A DNA stretch of 37,681 nucleotides, taken from positions 1 through 37,681 of the forward strand of contig CALKDH010000001.1 in assembly GCA_938086805.1 (NCBI GenBank), given 5' to 3'. The position numbers and the translations under genes are program-made. The DNA comes from an uncultured PS1 clade bacterium (GTDB lineage: Bacteria; Pseudomonadota; Gammaproteobacteria; PS1; Pseudothioglobaceae). This document shows positions 1-10,656 of this stretch, piece by piece; positions within the stretch are counted from its first letter, which is position 1, and each line of letters opens with the position of its first letter. The notes under the pieces were generated by a model that was not told the origin of the DNA, searched no databases, and saw only the letters and a list, made by a program, of their open reading frames with translations.

Positions 1-1043
1 TTGTAGCGTTCAATGTTCTGTGAGCTTTGCCTGCTCTTAACGGTTTCAGGTCTTGCCTGAACTATGTAGATTTTTCCATCTACACCATCAAGGGCCCACT
101 CTATATCCATAGCTCTGCCGTAATGAGATTCAATTTTCATAGCGTAATGAGCAAGCTCCTCAATTTGGGAGTCACTCAGACTGAATTTCAATCGATCTTC
201 ACTATCAACCTCAGTCGTTGCCACTGGAGAATTGGAATTATCCTCAGCATAGACCATCTTTATTGATTTTGATCCAAGGCTTCGGGATAAGATTGCTGGT
301 TTACCTGATCTCAAGGTCGGCTTATGAACATAAAACTCATCTGGATTAACAGAGCCTTGAACAACTGTTTCTCCAAGCCCATAAGCAGATGTTATAAAGA
401 CTGCATCTTCGAATCCTGACTCAGTATCAAGAGTAAACATAACGCCACTAGAGCCTATATCACTTCGAACCATTTGTTGAATTCCTGCAGAGAGTGAAAC
501 CATCTCATGTTCAAAACCCTGGTGAACTCGATAAGAAATTGCTCGATCGTTATAGAGTGAAGCATATACCTTACGAACCGCTATTAAGATATCGTCTATA
601 CCACTTACATTCAAATATGTTTCTTGTTGCCCAGCAAAGGAGGCTTCTGGAAGATCTTCAGCGGTCGCAGAAGAGCGAACTGCAAAGGTAACATCAGAGC
701 CGAGCTGTTGAGTCAGCTTTTCATAACTCTCTACTATTGACTGATGGAGATCTTCAGGAAACGGCGCCTCTTCAACCCATTGCCTTATTAGTAGACCTGT
801 TTTTGTGAGCTCTTGTATATTTGTAATATCGAGATTTGATAAAAGCTCATTGATTTTATTTTTGAGATCTGAATGATCTAAAAAGGATTCAAATGCCTCT
901 GCTGTTGTAGCAAAACCGCCTGGTACACGAACACCTTGCGAATTGAGACCACTTATCATTTCACCAAGTGATGCATTCTTTCCACCAACCTTTTCAACGT
1001 CAGACATACCGACATCTTTAAGCCAGACTATATTCTCAATCAT
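1..1043 (-). CDS. ppsA: Phosphoenolpyruvate synthase, N-terminal part (cut by window edge)
   Basis: The reverse strand reads open from an ATG at 1043 to the window edge, giving 347 codons of a family usually near 790 aa. The product converts pyruvate, ATP and water to PEP, AMP and phosphate, the gluconeogenic entry step. The visible part is the PEP/pyruvate-binding ATP-grasp domain: GGKNASLGEM at residues 20-29, VPGGFA near 40-45, VRSSATAEDLP at 122-132 followed by SFAGQQETYLN, then a GSVNPDEF segment and IVQARPET close to the edge. The phosphohistidine and C-terminal barrel domains lie outside. An AAGGGG Shine-Dalgarno precedes the ATG by about 4 nt. It is transcribed divergently from tkt and its glycolytic operon, so PEP synthesis and PEP use (pyk) sit on opposite sides of one intergenic region. 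Confidence 0.95.
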   Translation of the reverse strand, partial: MIENIVWLKDVGMSDVEKVGGKNASLGEMISGLNSQGVRVPGGFATTAEAFESFLDHSDLKNKINELLSNLDITNIQELTKTGLLIRQWVEEAPFPEDLHQSIVESYEKLTQQLGSDVTFAVRSSATAEDLPEASFAGQQETYLNVSGIDDILIAVRKVYASLYNDRAISYRVHQGFEHEMVSLSAGIQQMVRSDIGSSGVMFTLDTESGFEDAVFITSAYGLGETVVQGSVNPDEFYVHKPTLRSGKPAILSRSLGSKSIKMVYAEDNSNSPVATTEVDSEDRLKFSLSDSQIEELAHYAMKIESHYGRAMDIEWALDGVDGKIYIVQARPETVKSRQSSQNIERY

Positions 1044-1333
1044 GAGACCCCTTTTTTGAAGTATTAATATCGGTATACAATTGGATGACAGCTATTCTTG
1101 ACACAAAATGTAATAATAGAGTTTTTCACCAAAAGTATAATTTTAATACATAAAAAACCGCATGGATTAGACATTCTCACAGAGAATCTATTTTTTATCA
1201 CAATATGACAATGATACTATATGACTATTGAAAATTTTTCCTGAAATCTCCTTTTAGATGGGCTTTTGAGAGCAGGATGATAGAAAAAAAATGTATAATT
1301 TACGGTTCACAATTTTTTCATAGGTTTTAAACA
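1044..1333. promoter_or_regulatory. Divergent ppsA/tkt control region
   Basis: This 290-base AT-rich region lies between two divergent metabolic genes and contains no convincing ORF. The clearest signal is a TATAAT at 1294-1299 on the + strand, about 35 nt before the tkt start and so a likely -10 box; no good -35 box is seen at normal spacing. A TTGACA at 1098-1103 has no matching -10. On the - strand, AT-rich sequence around 1060-1120 probably holds the ppsA promoter, but I cannot fix it. I see no clear regulator palindrome. Confidence 0.55.
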
Positions 1334-3322
1334 ATGGCAACACAACTCGAATTAGCAAATGCTATCCGTGCTTTGAGCATGGATGCTGTGCAAAAAGCAA
1401 AGTCTGGGCATCCGGGTGCCCCTATGGGGATGGCTGATATTGCTGAAGTGTTATGGAATAAGCACCTTAAGTTTAATCCCACCAATTCTAATTGGGCAGA
1501 TCGAGATCGATTTGTATTGTCTAATGGCCATGGCTCAATGCTTATCTACTCATTATTGCATTTGACAGGTTTTGACTTGAGCATTGAGGAACTTAAAAAT
1601 TTTCGTCAACTACACTCTAAAACACCAGGCCATCCTGAATATGGATATGCTGATGGAGTTGAAACAACAACTGGGCCATTGGGCCAAGGTATTACTAATG
1701 CTGTAGGTATGGCTATAGCAGAAAGAACTTTAGCGGCTCAGTTCAATAAGCCTGGGCATTCAATTGTTGACCACAATACTTTTGTTTTCATGGGCGATGG
1801 TTGTCTGATGGAAGGCTTGTCACATGAGTCTTGCGCACTTGCTGGAACGCTAGGACTTGGAAAATTAATAGCGTTTTGGGATGACAATGATATTTCAATA
1901 GATGGACATATTGGCGACTGGATGGAAAAAGGAGTGCCTGGTCGTTTTAAATCTTATAACTGGCACGTAATTGCTGACGTTGATGGGCATGACCCTGAAG
2001 CCATAAATGCAGCAATTATTGAGGCAAAAGCTATAAATGATAGGCCAACATTAATTTGTACCAGAACTATTATTGGCTATGGTTCTCCTAATTTGGCAGG
2101 CTCTCATAACTGTCATGGAGCTCCTCTAGGCGATGAAGAAATAGCAAATACTAGAAAAAATATTGGATGGGATTATGAGCCTTTTGAAATTCCACAAGAG
2201 ATTTATGATGGTTGGAATCATAGGGATGTGGGTGAGGCTGTTGAGGATGATTGGAATGAGAGATTTAGAGCCTATAGTGCTTCTTTTCCTCAAGAGGCTG
2301 CTGAATTTGAGCGTAGGATGGCTGGTAAATTGCCTGAAAATTTTTCTACTAAGATGGATGAGTATATTGCCAAAACTCAGAGCGATATGCCTAATATAGC
2401 CTCAAGAAAAGCATCACAGAATGCTATTGAAGCTATGGGCCCCATAGTTCCAGAATTATTTGGTGGTTCAGCAGACTTAACGGGCTCAAATTTAACAAAT
2501 TGGTCTGGAAGCGTTTTGGTTAATGCTGAAAACGCTAACGGAAATTATATTTCTTGGGGCGTTAGAGAGTTTGGAATGGCTGTCATGATGAACGGAATGG
2601 TTTTGCATGGTGGCTTCAAAGTTTATGGTGCAACTTTTCTAATGTTTATGGAATATATGCGAAACGCATTGCGCATGGCGGCTATGATGAAAATTGGAAC
2701 TATCTTTGTCTACTCACATGATTCGATAGGACTTGGTGAGGATGGGCCAACGCACCAGGCAGTAGAACAAATCGCAACCATGAGGGTTATTCCAAACTTC
2801 CAAACATGGCGAGCCTGTGATGCAATAGAGTCAGCAGTATCCTGGAAAATTGCTATGTTAAGAGGTGATGCGCCAACGGCACTTATTTTCTCAAGACAGA
2901 ATCTAACGCCGATGGAAAGAACAAATGCTCAGTTAAAGGAGATTGAAAAAGGTGGTTATGTCCTTTCAGATTGTAGTGGTGTCGCTGACGTTATTCTAAT
3001 TGCCTCTGGTTCAGAGGTTTCACTTGCGATGGAATCAGCAAAAGAAATGACAGGCAGAAAGGTTCGAGTCGTATCAATGCCATCAACTAATGCGTTTGAT
3101 GAGCAAGATCAAGACTATAAAGACTCTGTATTAACTCCAGGAGTTAAGAGAGTTGCAATAGAGGCAGGTGTTGCTGATTCTTGGTATAAATATGTTGGCC
3201 TGGATGGAGGAATTGTAGCGATGAGTTCTTACGGGGAGTCAGCCCCTGCTGGTGAGCTGTTTAAACATTTTGGTTTTACTGTAGACAACGTTGTATCTAC
3301 AGTTGATAGAGTTTTAAGTTAA
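1334..3322 (+). CDS. tkt: Transketolase
   Basis: Full-length 662 aa transketolase (the E. coli enzyme is 663 aa). It is a cytosolic thiamine-diphosphate enzyme moving two-carbon units between sugar phosphates in the pentose-phosphate pathway and Calvin cycle. The N-terminal [12 protein letters not shown] segment and the ThDP/metal motif starting GDG at residues 154-156 and ending at DDNDISIDG are present, as are [10 protein letters not shown] and [15 protein letters not shown] of the pyrimidine-binding domain. The ATG at 1334 is preceded by a weak TAGG. It is first in a co-directional cluster with gap, pgk, pyk and fba, with a 17-base gap to gap, so co-transcription is likely. Nothing looks degenerate. 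Confidence 0.97.
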   Translation: MATQLELANAIRALSMDAVQKAKSGHPGAPMGMADIAEVLWNKHLKFNPTNSNWADRDRFVLSNGHGSMLIYSLLHLTGFDLSIEELKNFRQLHSKTPGHPEYGYADGVETTTGPLGQGITNAVGMAIAERTLAAQFNKPGHSIVDHNTFVFMGDGCLMEGLSHESCALAGTLGLGKLIAFWDDNDISIDGHIGDWMEKGVPGRFKSYNWHVIADVDGHDPEAINAAIIEAKAINDRPTLICTRTIIGYGSPNLAGSHNCHGAPLGDEEIANTRKNIGWDYEPFEIPQEIYDGWNHRDVGEAVEDDWNERFRAYSASFPQEAAEFERRMAGKLPENFSTKMDEYIAKTQSDMPNIASRKASQNAIEAMGPIVPELFGGSADLTGSNLTNWSGSVLVNAENANGNYISWGVREFGMAVMMNGMVLHGGFKVYGATFLMFMEYMRNALRMAAMMKIGTIFVYSHDSIGLGEDGPTHQAVEQIATMRVIPNFQTWRACDAIESAVSWKIAMLRGDAPTALIFSRQNLTPMERTNAQLKEIEKGGYVLSDCSGVADVILIASGSEVSLAMESAKEMTGRKVRVVSMPSTNAFDEQDQDYKDSVLTPGVKRVAIEAGVADSWYKYVGLDGGIVAMSSYGESAPAGELFKHFGFTVDNVVSTVDRVLS

Positions 3323-3339
3323 TTAATTAGGAGTTTGAA

Positions 3340-4338
3340 ATGACAATTAAGGTTGGTATTAATGGTTTTGGTAGAATCGGAAGAATGGTATTTCGCGCAA
3401 TCGACAAGGATTTTGAGAATCTAGAGGTGGTAGGTGTAAATGACCTTCTTGATAATGATTACCTTTCTTATATGCTCAAATATGATTCGGTTCATGGGCG
3501 CTTTGGTAAGGAAGTTTTAGTTGAAGGCAATAATTTTGTTATCGATGGAAAAAAAATTCGTCTCACTGCCGAGCGTAATCCGGCAGATCTTAAGTGGGAC
3601 GAAATTGGTGCAGACCTTGTCATCGACTGTACCGGTTTTTTCTTAACTGAAGAAGGCTGTCAGGCTCACATTGATGCCGGTGCAAAAAAAGTAATACAGT
3701 CTGCCCCATCTAAAGACAGTACGCCGATGTTTGTTTATGGCGTTAATCATGATGCGTATGATGGCCAGTCAATAATTTCAGCTGCCTCATGTACAACCAA
3801 CTGTTTGGCTCCAATCGCAAAGGTTCTTAATGATGAGTGGGGAATTAAACGTGGATTAATGACAACAGTTCATGCAGCAACAGCTTCACAAAAACCTGTA
3901 GACGGACCATCAATGAAAGATTGGCGAGGTGGAAGAGGCATTTTGGAAAACATCATTCCCTCTTCAACTGGAGCAGCTAAAGCAGTTGGTAAAGTTTTGC
4001 CCGAGTTAAATGGAAAGTTGACTGGAATGGCATTTAGAATTCCTACATCTGATGTCTCAGTAGTTGATTTAACTGCGGAGCTCAATAGTGCATCAGATTA
4101 TGACGCAATTTGTGAGGCAATGAAGTCAGCCTCTGAGGGTTCGATGAAGGGCGTCTTAGGCTATACAGATGAGAAGGTTGTATCAACAGATTTTGTTGGT
4201 AGCACTTGTGCTTCAACTTTTGATGCAGAGGCAGGAATGTCTATGGATGATACCTTTGTTAAGATGGTTTCATGGTATGACAATGAGTACAGTTACACCT
4301 GTAATTTGCTTCGTTTAGCTGGACATATTTCACAGTAG
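3340..4338 (+). CDS. gap: Glyceraldehyde-3-phosphate dehydrogenase
   Basis: 332 aa, the normal family length. It interconverts glyceraldehyde-3-phosphate and 1,3-bisphosphoglycerate. The Rossmann motif INGFGRIGR is at residues 7-15, the catalytic segment SCTTNC places the nucleophile at Cys151, and the partner histidine lies in [10 protein letters not shown]. An Asp in VGVND (about residue 35) is at the position expected to favour NAD. The C-terminal [14 protein letters not shown] is typical. An AGGAG Shine-Dalgarno sits 8 nt before the ATG. It lies between tkt and pgk in the carbon operon. Only one gap gene is visible, so it may serve both glycolytic and reductive directions (inference). Confidence 0.97.
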   Translation: MTIKVGINGFGRIGRMVFRAIDKDFENLEVVGVNDLLDNDYLSYMLKYDSVHGRFGKEVLVEGNNFVIDGKKIRLTAERNPADLKWDEIGADLVIDCTGFFLTEEGCQAHIDAGAKKVIQSAPSKDSTPMFVYGVNHDAYDGQSIISAASCTTNCLAPIAKVLNDEWGIKRGLMTTVHAATASQKPVDGPSMKDWRGGRGILENIIPSSTGAAKAVGKVLPELNGKLTGMAFRIPTSDVSVVDLTAELNSASDYDAICEAMKSASEGSMKGVLGYTDEKVVSTDFVGSTCASTFDAEAGMSMDDTFVKMVSWYDNEYSYTCNLLRLAGHISQ

Positions 4339-4366
4339 TATTGTTTCTAATGAGTTGGAGCATTTG

Positions 4367-5539
4367 ATGAATTTACTCAAGATGACAGATTTAGATCTAA
4401 ACGGTAAGAGAGTCTTGATTAGACAAGATTTAAATGTTCCAATAAAAAACGGTGAAGTAACAAGTGATAAAAGAATTGTTGCCTCACTTCCAACTATTCT
4501 CCATGCATCGAAAGCTGGAGCCAAAGTAATGATTACATCACATCTTGGTAGGCCAAATGCAGGCGAGTTTGAAGAAAAATTCTCGCTCCAACCAGTGGCT
4601 GATCATCTTTCAAAGCTGTTAGGACAAAAGGTGAGACTTGAGTCAAATTGGCTTGATGGCATTGAAATAGAGAGTGGTGATGTCGTTCTTTGTGAAAATG
4701 TAAGGTTTAATGAGGGTGAAAAAGAAAACGACGAAGCGCTATCAAAAAAAATGGCCTCCCTTTGTGACATTTGTGTTCAAGATGCTTTTGGAACTGCACA
4801 CAGGGCCCATGCTTCAACCTATGGCGTGACTGAGTTTGCACCAGTGTCCTGTGCGGGGCCACTTTTAGTGGGAGAGCTTGAAGCTCTTGGTAAGGCGCTT
4901 GATAACCCTAAGAGGCCAATGGTTGCGGTAGTTGGAGGTTCAAAAGTTTCAACAAAACTAACAGTTTTGGATGCACTTTCAAAGGTCGTTGATCAGCTTG
5001 TTGTGGGGGGCGGTATTGCAAATACTTTTATTGCCGCTCAAGGCAATAGTGTTGGCCAATCACTTTGTGAGCATGATCTTATTCCAACAGCACAGTCATT
5101 AATGGAGCATTGTCAAATACCTATTCCTGGGGATGTTGTTTGTGGCAAAGAGTTCTCTGAATTTGCAACTGCTGAAACTAAAAATTCGGGTTCAGTGGCA
5201 CCAGATGATATGATTTTTGATATTGGTCCAAATTCAACTTCTGAGCTTTGTGAGATTATGCGAAGTGCGGGAACAATCGTTTGGAATGGCCCTGTCGGTG
5301 TTTTTGAATTCGATCAGTTTTCAAGGGGGACTGAGGATATGGCACGAGCTATTGCAGACTCTGATGCCTTTTCAATTGCAGGTGGGGGCGATACCTTGGC
5401 TGCAGTAGATAAATTTAATATTGAAGATAAGATATCTTATATTTCTACTGGGGGCGGGGCATTCTTGGAGTTCCTTGAGGGAAAAAAACTTCCAGTTGTT
5501 GAGATTCTAGAGAGCAGAATGCAATCATCCGATGATTAG
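4367..5539 (+). CDS. pgk: Phosphoglycerate kinase
   Basis: Catalyses 1,3-bisphosphoglycerate + ADP to 3-phosphoglycerate + ATP, in the cytosol. I place the start at the ATG at 4367 (390 aa; E. coli has 387) rather than the in-frame TTG at 4355. A GGAG at 4357-4360 lies 6 nt before the ATG, and the resulting [16 protein letters not shown] matches the family N-terminus. Visible motifs are RQDLNVP, SHLGRP, the [11 protein letters not shown] segment of the nucleotide domain, WNGPVGVFE and the C-terminal [12 protein letters not shown]. The last 8 bases overlap pyk, which implies translational coupling. Confidence 0.96.
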   Translation: MNLLKMTDLDLNGKRVLIRQDLNVPIKNGEVTSDKRIVASLPTILHASKAGAKVMITSHLGRPNAGEFEEKFSLQPVADHLSKLLGQKVRLESNWLDGIEIESGDVVLCENVRFNEGEKENDEALSKKMASLCDICVQDAFGTAHRAHASTYGVTEFAPVSCAGPLLVGELEALGKALDNPKRPMVAVVGGSKVSTKLTVLDALSKVVDQLVVGGGIANTFIAAQGNSVGQSLCEHDLIPTAQSLMEHCQIPIPGDVVCGKEFSEFATAETKNSGSVAPDDMIFDIGPNSTSELCEIMRSAGTIVWNGPVGVFEFDQFSRGTEDMARAIADSDAFSIAGGGDTLAAVDKFNIEDKISYISTGGGAFLEFLEGKKLPVVEILESRMQSSDD

Positions 5540-6977
5540 AAGAACTAAAATTTTGGCCACTCTTGGTCCATCAACTGACGAACCAGATACATTAAAAGGT
5601 ATTTTGGATGCAGGTGTCAATGTTGTGCGTATCAATTTTTCGCATAACAATGAGAAAGAGCATCTTGCACGAATTGCTCAGATAAGAGAGTACGAAGAAG
5701 AGAATGATGTTTTTATTGGGGTAATGATGGACCTGCAAGGCCCAAAGATCAGAATTGCTTCGTTTAAATCAGAAAAGATTGAACTTAAAAAAGGTGATCA
5801 ATTCACTCTCGATGCTGGTTTAGCTGAGGATGCTGGAGACCAAGATTCTGTTGGGCTTGCCTACAAGCAGCTCCCAAACGATTTGAGTATTGGAAATATA
5901 CTTCTTCTTGATGATGGAAAGATAATTCTTCAGGTTGAACAAATATCTGGGAAAAAAATAAAAACTCAGGTTATCCAGGGTGGATTTCTCTCAAATAACA
6001 AAGGAATTAATTTACGTGGTGGTGGTTTGAGTGCAAGCGCATTAACTGAAAAAGACAAAAAAGATATTGTTACAGCGGCTAAAGCAGACGCTGATTATGT
6101 GGCAATTTCTTTCCCAGTAAATGCAGATGATGTTAGAGAAACTAAAAGATTATTAGTGGAAGCAGGCTCAAATGCAAGTGTAATTGCAAAAATTGAAAGA
6201 GCTGAGTCATTAGAGGATGATGTAATTACTGAAATCATTCAAGAGTCTGCTGGAATTATGGTGGCACGCGGTGATTTAGGAGTTGAAATTGGAGATCCAC
6301 AATTACCTGCTCAACAAAAAAGACTCATATTGTTAGCAAGAGCTAACGATAGATTTGTTATAACTGCTACACAAATGCTTGAATCAATGATTATTAATCC
6401 TATCCCAACAAGGGCAGAGGTTTTTGATGTTGCAAATGCAGTACTTGACGGAACAGATGCAGTAATGCTATCTGCAGAGACTGCAGTTGGTGCATATCCT
6501 GTTAAGGCAGTAAAGACAATGAGTGATGTATGTCTAGAAGCTGAGAAGAGTCCTACAGCAAAAGTTTCACATCATAGGCTTCATGAAGATTTTGAGGGTA
6601 TTGATGAGACTATAGCCATGAGTTCAATGTATGCAGCTAACCATTTAGGTGCTAAGGTGGTTGCTACACTAACTCAAACTGGAAAAACAGCACTTTGGAT
6701 GTCAAGAATAAGTTCTAACATTTCAATTTTTGCAATGTCAGACAACTACAAAACTTTAAAAAAAGTAACGATTTACAGAGGAGTCTATCCTTGTTATATA
6801 GAAAAAAATAGTGCTGATGATTGGAATGATGTAAATAGCAAAGTAATAGAAAACCTACTCAGCAAGTCAGTTGTGGTTGATAAAGACATTGTTATTGTAA
6901 CAAAAGGGATGCATAAAGATAAATCAGGGGGTACAAACCTGATGAAAATTTTGCGTGTCGGTGATGGAAATTATTAA
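5532..6977 (+). CDS. pyk: Pyruvate kinase
   Basis: 481 aa, close to E. coli PykA (480 aa). It transfers phosphate from PEP to ADP, giving pyruvate and ATP. The start [14 protein letters not shown], the VVRINFSHN segment, [23 protein letters not shown] with the catalytic Lys, [12 protein letters not shown] and [10 protein letters not shown] are all present, and the C-terminal allosteric domain is complete. Its ATG lies inside the pgk 3' end (8-base overlap), so it should be translationally coupled. Divergently placed ppsA catalyses the opposite conversion, so the pair must be controlled to avoid a futile cycle (inference). Confidence 0.96.
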   Translation: MIRRTKILATLGPSTDEPDTLKGILDAGVNVVRINFSHNNEKEHLARIAQIREYEEENDVFIGVMMDLQGPKIRIASFKSEKIELKKGDQFTLDAGLAEDAGDQDSVGLAYKQLPNDLSIGNILLLDDGKIILQVEQISGKKIKTQVIQGGFLSNNKGINLRGGGLSASALTEKDKKDIVTAAKADADYVAISFPVNADDVRETKRLLVEAGSNASVIAKIERAESLEDDVITEIIQESAGIMVARGDLGVEIGDPQLPAQQKRLILLARANDRFVITATQMLESMIINPIPTRAEVFDVANAVLDGTDAVMLSAETAVGAYPVKAVKTMSDVCLEAEKSPTAKVSHHRLHEDFEGIDETIAMSSMYAANHLGAKVVATLTQTGKTALWMSRISSNISIFAMSDNYKTLKKVTIYRGVYPCYIEKNSADDWNDVNSKVIENLLSKSVVVDKDIVIVTKGMHKDKSGGTNLMKILRVGDGNY

Positions 6978-7001
6978 TAGAAAATAATAAAGGTGATCAA
7001 T

Positions 7002-8063
7002 ATGGTAAAAAATCAAGAAGAGTTAAGACAAACAGCAAATCAACTTGCTGCTAGAGGTAAAGGCTTGCTAGCTGTTGACGAATCTACTCCAACAATTGGA
7101 AAGCGACTTGCTGGAATTAATGTAGAAAATAATGAAGAAAACCGTCAGGCATACCGTGGCATGCTTTTTACAACAGAAGGGCTCGGCAAGTATATAAGTG
7201 GTGCTATTTTGTTTGAGGAGACACTTTATCAAAAGCACTTAGACGGCGAGACAATGGTTTCTAAAATAAACAAGTTGGGAATTATTCCTGGAATCAAAGT
7301 AGATAAAGGCCTTAGTCCTCTGGCTGGAGGACATGAAGTTGAAACTTGGTGTAAAGGTTTGGAAGGACTAGCCGAGAGAACCGCTGAATATTATAAGCAG
7401 GGGGCTCGATTTGCTAAATGGCGTGCAGTTCTTCAAATTACCGCTGATGGCTGCCCAACTGATCTTGCAATTAAAGAGAATGCTTGGGGCCTTGCAAGGT
7501 ATGCAAAGATTTGTCAAGAATCTGGACTTGTGCCAATCATTGAACCTGAAATTCTTATGGATGGTGATCATACTATTGAAAAGACTGCAGAGGTTCAGGA
7601 AAAAGTCCTTGTTGAGGTTTATAAGGCTTGTTCAGAAAACAAAGTATTTTTGGAAGGAACATTATTAAAGCCCTCTATGACAGTTTCTGGAGCTGACAAT
7701 AAAAATAAAGCTGGTTCTGAAGAAGTTGCCAAGATGACAGTCAGGACAATGAATCGATGTGTCCCAGCTGCAGTGCCTGGAATCATGTTCCTATCAGGCG
7801 GCCTAACTGAGGAGGATGCCTCTGTTTATTTAAACACTATGAACAGCATAGAGCATAAGAGTGCTACTAGTTTGACATTCTCTTATGGAAGAGCACTGCA
7901 ACAATCGTGTTTACAAGCCTGGAAAGGAGAGAATATTGCAGCTGGTCAGCAAGCTTTATTGGCAAGATGTCAAGCTAATTCAGAAGCCTCAACAGGAGAC
8001 TACGTTGCAGGCTCTCAGCCGTCATCTCAAGAGACATTATTTGAGGCTGGCTACAAGTACTAA
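7002..8063 (+). CDS. fba: Fructose-bisphosphate aldolase, class I (Schiff-base type)
   Basis: 353 aa aldolase of the class I family best known from plants and animals, not the zinc-dependent class II enzyme usual in Gammaproteobacteria. It cleaves or forms fructose-1,6-bisphosphate from two triose phosphates. Key residues are visible: LLAVDEST near 22-29, Lys139 in ARFAKWR (rabbit Lys146), the EPEIL acid at 181-185 and the Schiff-base Lys223 in LEGTLLKPSM (rabbit Lys229). It ends in Tyr, as classical class I aldolases do. I chose the ATG at 7002: AGGTGA at 6991-6996 is 5 nt upstream, while the earlier in-frame GTG at 6993 lies inside that Shine-Dalgarno. Last gene of the carbon operon; a hairpin and a terminator follow. 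Confidence 0.95.
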   Translation: MVKNQEELRQTANQLAARGKGLLAVDESTPTIGKRLAGINVENNEENRQAYRGMLFTTEGLGKYISGAILFEETLYQKHLDGETMVSKINKLGIIPGIKVDKGLSPLAGGHEVETWCKGLEGLAERTAEYYKQGARFAKWRAVLQITADGCPTDLAIKENAWGLARYAKICQESGLVPIIEPEILMDGDHTIEKTAEVQEKVLVEVYKACSENKVFLEGTLLKPSMTVSGADNKNKAGSEEVAKMTVRTMNRCVPAAVPGIMFLSGGLTEEDASVYLNTMNSIEHKSATSLTFSYGRALQQSCLQAWKGENIAAGQQALLARCQANSEASTGDYVAGSQPSSQETLFEAGYKY

Positions 8064-8080
8064 TCTTGCTTAAAACCTGA

Positions 8081-8108
8081 GCTGTGACTTATTTTATCAA
8101 GTCATAGC
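8081..8108 (+). other. Stem-loop just downstream of fba
   Basis: GCTGTGACTT (8081-8090) can pair with AAGTCATAGC (8099-8108) over 10 bp with one G-U pair, around the 8-base loop ATTTTATC. No T-run follows, so it is not a standard intrinsic terminator. It begins 17 bases after the fba stop and could protect the 3' end of the operon mRNA or be a protein-binding dyad upstream of the mnmG promoter. Confidence 0.45.
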
Positions 8109-8117
8109 CTTAAGGCG

Positions 8118-8123
8118 TATAAT
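8118..8123 (+). promoter_or_regulatory. -10 box, probable mnmG promoter
   Basis: TATAAT in a GCGTATAATT context that also precedes ibaG in this window. A start about 7 nt downstream would fall at the base of the GC-rich hairpin at 8127-8146. No clear -35 is visible at 17 nt. Confidence 0.5.
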
Positions 8124-8126
8124 TAA

Positions 8127-8151
8127 GGGTCCGATTTATCGGGCCCTTTTT
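8127..8151 (+). terminator. Intrinsic terminator between fba and mnmG
   Basis: GGGTCCGA pairs with TCGGGCCC (8 bp, one G-U pair) around a TTTA loop, followed by five T residues. It would end the tkt-gap-pgk-pyk-fba transcript. Because a TATAAT lies 4 bases upstream, it may also sit in the mnmG 5' leader and act as an attenuator. Confidence 0.75.
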
Positions 8152-8169
8152 ATTGAGAGTTTTGAGAGT

Positions 8170-10041
8170 ATGAAACAAAGTAAATACTACCCTGTAATTG
8201 TTGTTGGAGGAGGTCATGCTGGTACTGAAGCAGCGCTTGCTTCGGCTCGAATGGGAGTGGATACAATGTTAATCACTCACAACATAGAGACTATCGGGCA
8301 GATGAGTTGTAATCCAGCTATTGGTGGAATAGGTAAAGGCCATCTTGTAAAAGAGATTGATGCGATGGGCGGTTCAATGGCGCATGCAATCGATTTATCA
8401 GGTATTCAGTTTAGAACTCTAAATGCATCAAAAGGACCTGCAGTCAGAGCCACTAGAGCCCAAGCAGACAGACTACTGTATAAAGCCTGCATCAGAGAGA
8501 TAGTTGAAAATCAAGAAAATCTAACAATATTTCAGCAGCCTGTTGATGATTTAATTTTAGAGAATAATAGAGTAAAAGGCGTAATTACTCAAATGGGACT
8601 GGAGTTTTTTGCAGATAAAGTGATTCTTACTTCTGGTACATTTTTAGGTGGAGTCATTCATATTGGCCAACAAAACTATCAGGGTGGGAGGGCAGGAGAC
8701 GCTCCTGCTAATATTTTATCTAAAAGATTACGATCCTATGATTTAGGCGTTGGTAGACTCAAAACTGGAACTCCGCCTAGACTTGATGGTAGAACAATTA
8801 ATTTCAATGTGCTTCAAAAACAAGAGGGAGATACGCCTTTACCAAGCTTTTCATTCTTAGGTAAAGCAGCAGACCATCCTGAACAGATACCTTGTTTTAT
8901 TACACACACAAACCCTAAAACTCACGAATTCATTAATAATGGCTTGAAAGATTCGCCGCTTTTCAGTGGCAAAATTGAAGGTGTTGGACCAAGATATTGC
9001 CCATCCATAGAAGATAAAGTTGTTAGGTTTTCTGAACGAGATTCTCATCAAATATTTGTTGAACCTGAAGGTTTGACTACACATGAGGTCTATCCAAATG
9101 GCATATCTACTTCACTACCTTATGAGGTTCAAGAGGAATTTGTGAGCTCAATTAAGGGTTTTGAAAATGCCAAGATAATCCGTCCAGGATATGCAATTGA
9201 ATATGATTTTTTTGACCCAAGGGGACTAAAGCAGACTTTGGAAGTTAAGAAAATATCTGGCTTATTCTTTGCGGGACAGATAAATGGCACAACTGGATAT
9301 GAAGAGGCTGCAGCACAAGGATTGCTGGCTGGAATTAACGCTGCTCTTCAAGTTAAAGAAAAAAATCCATGGGTTCCAAAAAGAGATGAGTCTTATATTG
9401 GAGTCATGGTTGATGACTTAACAACCAAAGGGGCAACAGAACCATATAGAATGTTTACATCAAGGGCAGAATATCGATTATTGCTCAGAGAGGATAATGC
9501 TGATGAGAGATTGACCCCACAAGCCAGGGAGTTAGGGCTGATTGATGATGTGCGCTGGCAAGCTTTTAATGGAAAGTATGAACAGGTTGTTGATGAAAAA
9601 AAACGGCTAAAGTCTTTTTGGATTCAATCAGGCGACACTCAGGTGGAAGAGGTTCTTGGAATTAAATTGAATCACGAATACAACTTAGAGGCTTTGCTGA
9701 AAAGACCAAACATCAATTACAAATTACTAAGTAAGATCGAGAAAGCTAAACCTTTTTTGGAAGATCGATTGATTATCGAGCAGGTAGAGAATCAGATTAA
9801 GTATGAAGGTTACATTAAGAGGCAGTTAGGCGAAATTGAAAAATATCGTAAAAATGAAAATACAAAGCTCTCTTCAAAAATTGACTATAACGAAATTAAA
9901 GCATTATCAAATGAAGTAAGACAAAAATTGAATCAGTTCAAACCAGAAACAATAGGTCAAGCCAGCAGAATTCAAGGTGTGACCCCTGCGTCAATTTCAA
10001 TATTACTTGTATTCCTAAAAACTTACAAAACGCATTCGTGA
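8170..10041 (+). CDS. mnmG: tRNA uridine-5-carboxymethylaminomethyl modification enzyme MnmG (GidA)
   Basis: 623 aa, typical length. With MnmE it installs the cmnm5 group on the wobble uridine of several tRNAs, using FAD and methylene-tetrahydrofolate. The FAD Rossmann motif [12 protein letters not shown] is at residues 11-22, followed by [17 protein letters not shown] and DAMGG, the first family signature. The second signature appears as [18 protein letters not shown], and [18 protein letters not shown] is conserved in the C-terminal half. The ATG at 8170 follows a weak GAGAG. It starts the operon mnmG-rsmG-tatD-rluC-ubiA; its TGA overlaps the GTG of rsmG. mnmE is not in the window. Confidence 0.97.
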   Translation: MKQSKYYPVIVVGGGHAGTEAALASARMGVDTMLITHNIETIGQMSCNPAIGGIGKGHLVKEIDAMGGSMAHAIDLSGIQFRTLNASKGPAVRATRAQADRLLYKACIREIVENQENLTIFQQPVDDLILENNRVKGVITQMGLEFFADKVILTSGTFLGGVIHIGQQNYQGGRAGDAPANILSKRLRSYDLGVGRLKTGTPPRLDGRTINFNVLQKQEGDTPLPSFSFLGKAADHPEQIPCFITHTNPKTHEFINNGLKDSPLFSGKIEGVGPRYCPSIEDKVVRFSERDSHQIFVEPEGLTTHEVYPNGISTSLPYEVQEEFVSSIKGFENAKIIRPGYAIEYDFFDPRGLKQTLEVKKISGLFFAGQINGTTGYEEAAAQGLLAGINAALQVKEKNPWVPKRDESYIGVMVDDLTTKGATEPYRMFTSRAEYRLLLREDNADERLTPQARELGLIDDVRWQAFNGKYEQVVDEKKRLKSFWIQSGDTQVEEVLGIKLNHEYNLEALLKRPNINYKLLSKIEKAKPFLEDRLIIEQVENQIKYEGYIKRQLGEIEKYRKNENTKLSSKIDYNEIKALSNEVRQKLNQFKPETIGQASRIQGVTPASISILLVFLKTYKTHS

Positions 10042-10649
10042 GTGAACTAGAAAGGTTGCTTTGTGAGGGTGCAGAGCATATGGAAATGACGCTTACAGAC
10101 TCCCAAGTAGATATGCTCCTCAATTACCATAGGCTTATTGATAAATGGAATAAGGTCTACAATCTAAGCGCAATTCGTGACCCGATTGAGTCAATAAAAA
10201 AACATTTTTTGGACAGTCTCTCAATAGTTAAATTCATACAGCCTGGAATCCTATTAGATGTCGGATCTGGTGCAGGTTTGCCTGGAATTGTCATCGCCAT
10301 TATGAAACCAAATATTAAAGTGTTTACAATAGACAGTGTTGGAAAAAAATGCCGATTTATGCAGATGGTAAAGACAGAGTTATCATTGGGTAACTTAACT
10401 GTAATTAATAATAGGGTTGAAAACTTTAACTATGAAGAAACATTTACACAAATAGTATCCAGGGCTTTTTCATCTGCAGAAGATACAATAGAAAAAACTC
10501 AGCACCTAATTTCCAGTAATGGACGTTATTTACTAATGAAAGGTGATAATATAGATCAAGAAAATCTTCAAAAACTCGACTCTAAAATTCACTCCATAAG
10601 TGTTCCATTTGTCTCAGACAAGAGATCACTTTTAGAAATTAATATATAA
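10038..10649 (+). CDS. rsmG: 16S rRNA (guanine-N7) methyltransferase RsmG (GidB)
   Basis: 203 aa (E. coli 207 aa). It methylates N7 of G527 in 16S rRNA, using S-adenosylmethionine. The family segment YNLSAIRDP at 41-49, KKHFLDSL at 54-61 and the SAM-binding [12 protein letters not shown] at 72-83 are clear. The start is a GTG that overlaps the mnmG stop as GTGA, the classic gidA-gidB arrangement and a sign of translational coupling. No ATG nearby gives a better family N-terminus. Confidence 0.95.
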   Translation: MSELERLLCEGAEHMEMTLTDSQVDMLLNYHRLIDKWNKVYNLSAIRDPIESIKKHFLDSLSIVKFIQPGILLDVGSGAGLPGIVIAIMKPNIKVFTIDSVGKKCRFMQMVKTELSLGNLTVINNRVENFNYEETFTQIVSRAFSSAEDTIEKTQHLISSNGRYLLMKGDNIDQENLQKLDSKIHSISVPFVSDKRSLLEINI

Positions 10650-10650
10650 T
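10645..10650 (+). promoter_or_regulatory. -10 box immediately before the tatD-type gene (possible leaderless start)
   Basis: A perfect TATAAT overlaps the rsmG stop and ends 6 nt before the ATG at 10657. No Shine-Dalgarno lies in between. Transcription from it would begin at or within a base or two of the ATG. Confidence 0.45.
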
Positions 10651-10656
10651 TTTATT

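Noticed and set aside
494-691. 65-codon + strand ORF (and one at 27-266)
   Set aside because: Both lie opposite the ppsA coding sequence on the other strand, which carries clear protein motifs; they are frame shadows.
4355-4366. TTG start giving a 394 aa Pgk
   Set aside because: The GGAG at 4357-4360 is spaced for the ATG at 4367, and the shorter N-terminus fits the family.
6993-7001. GTG start for the aldolase
   Set aside because: The GTG is part of the AGGTGA Shine-Dalgarno serving the ATG at 7002.
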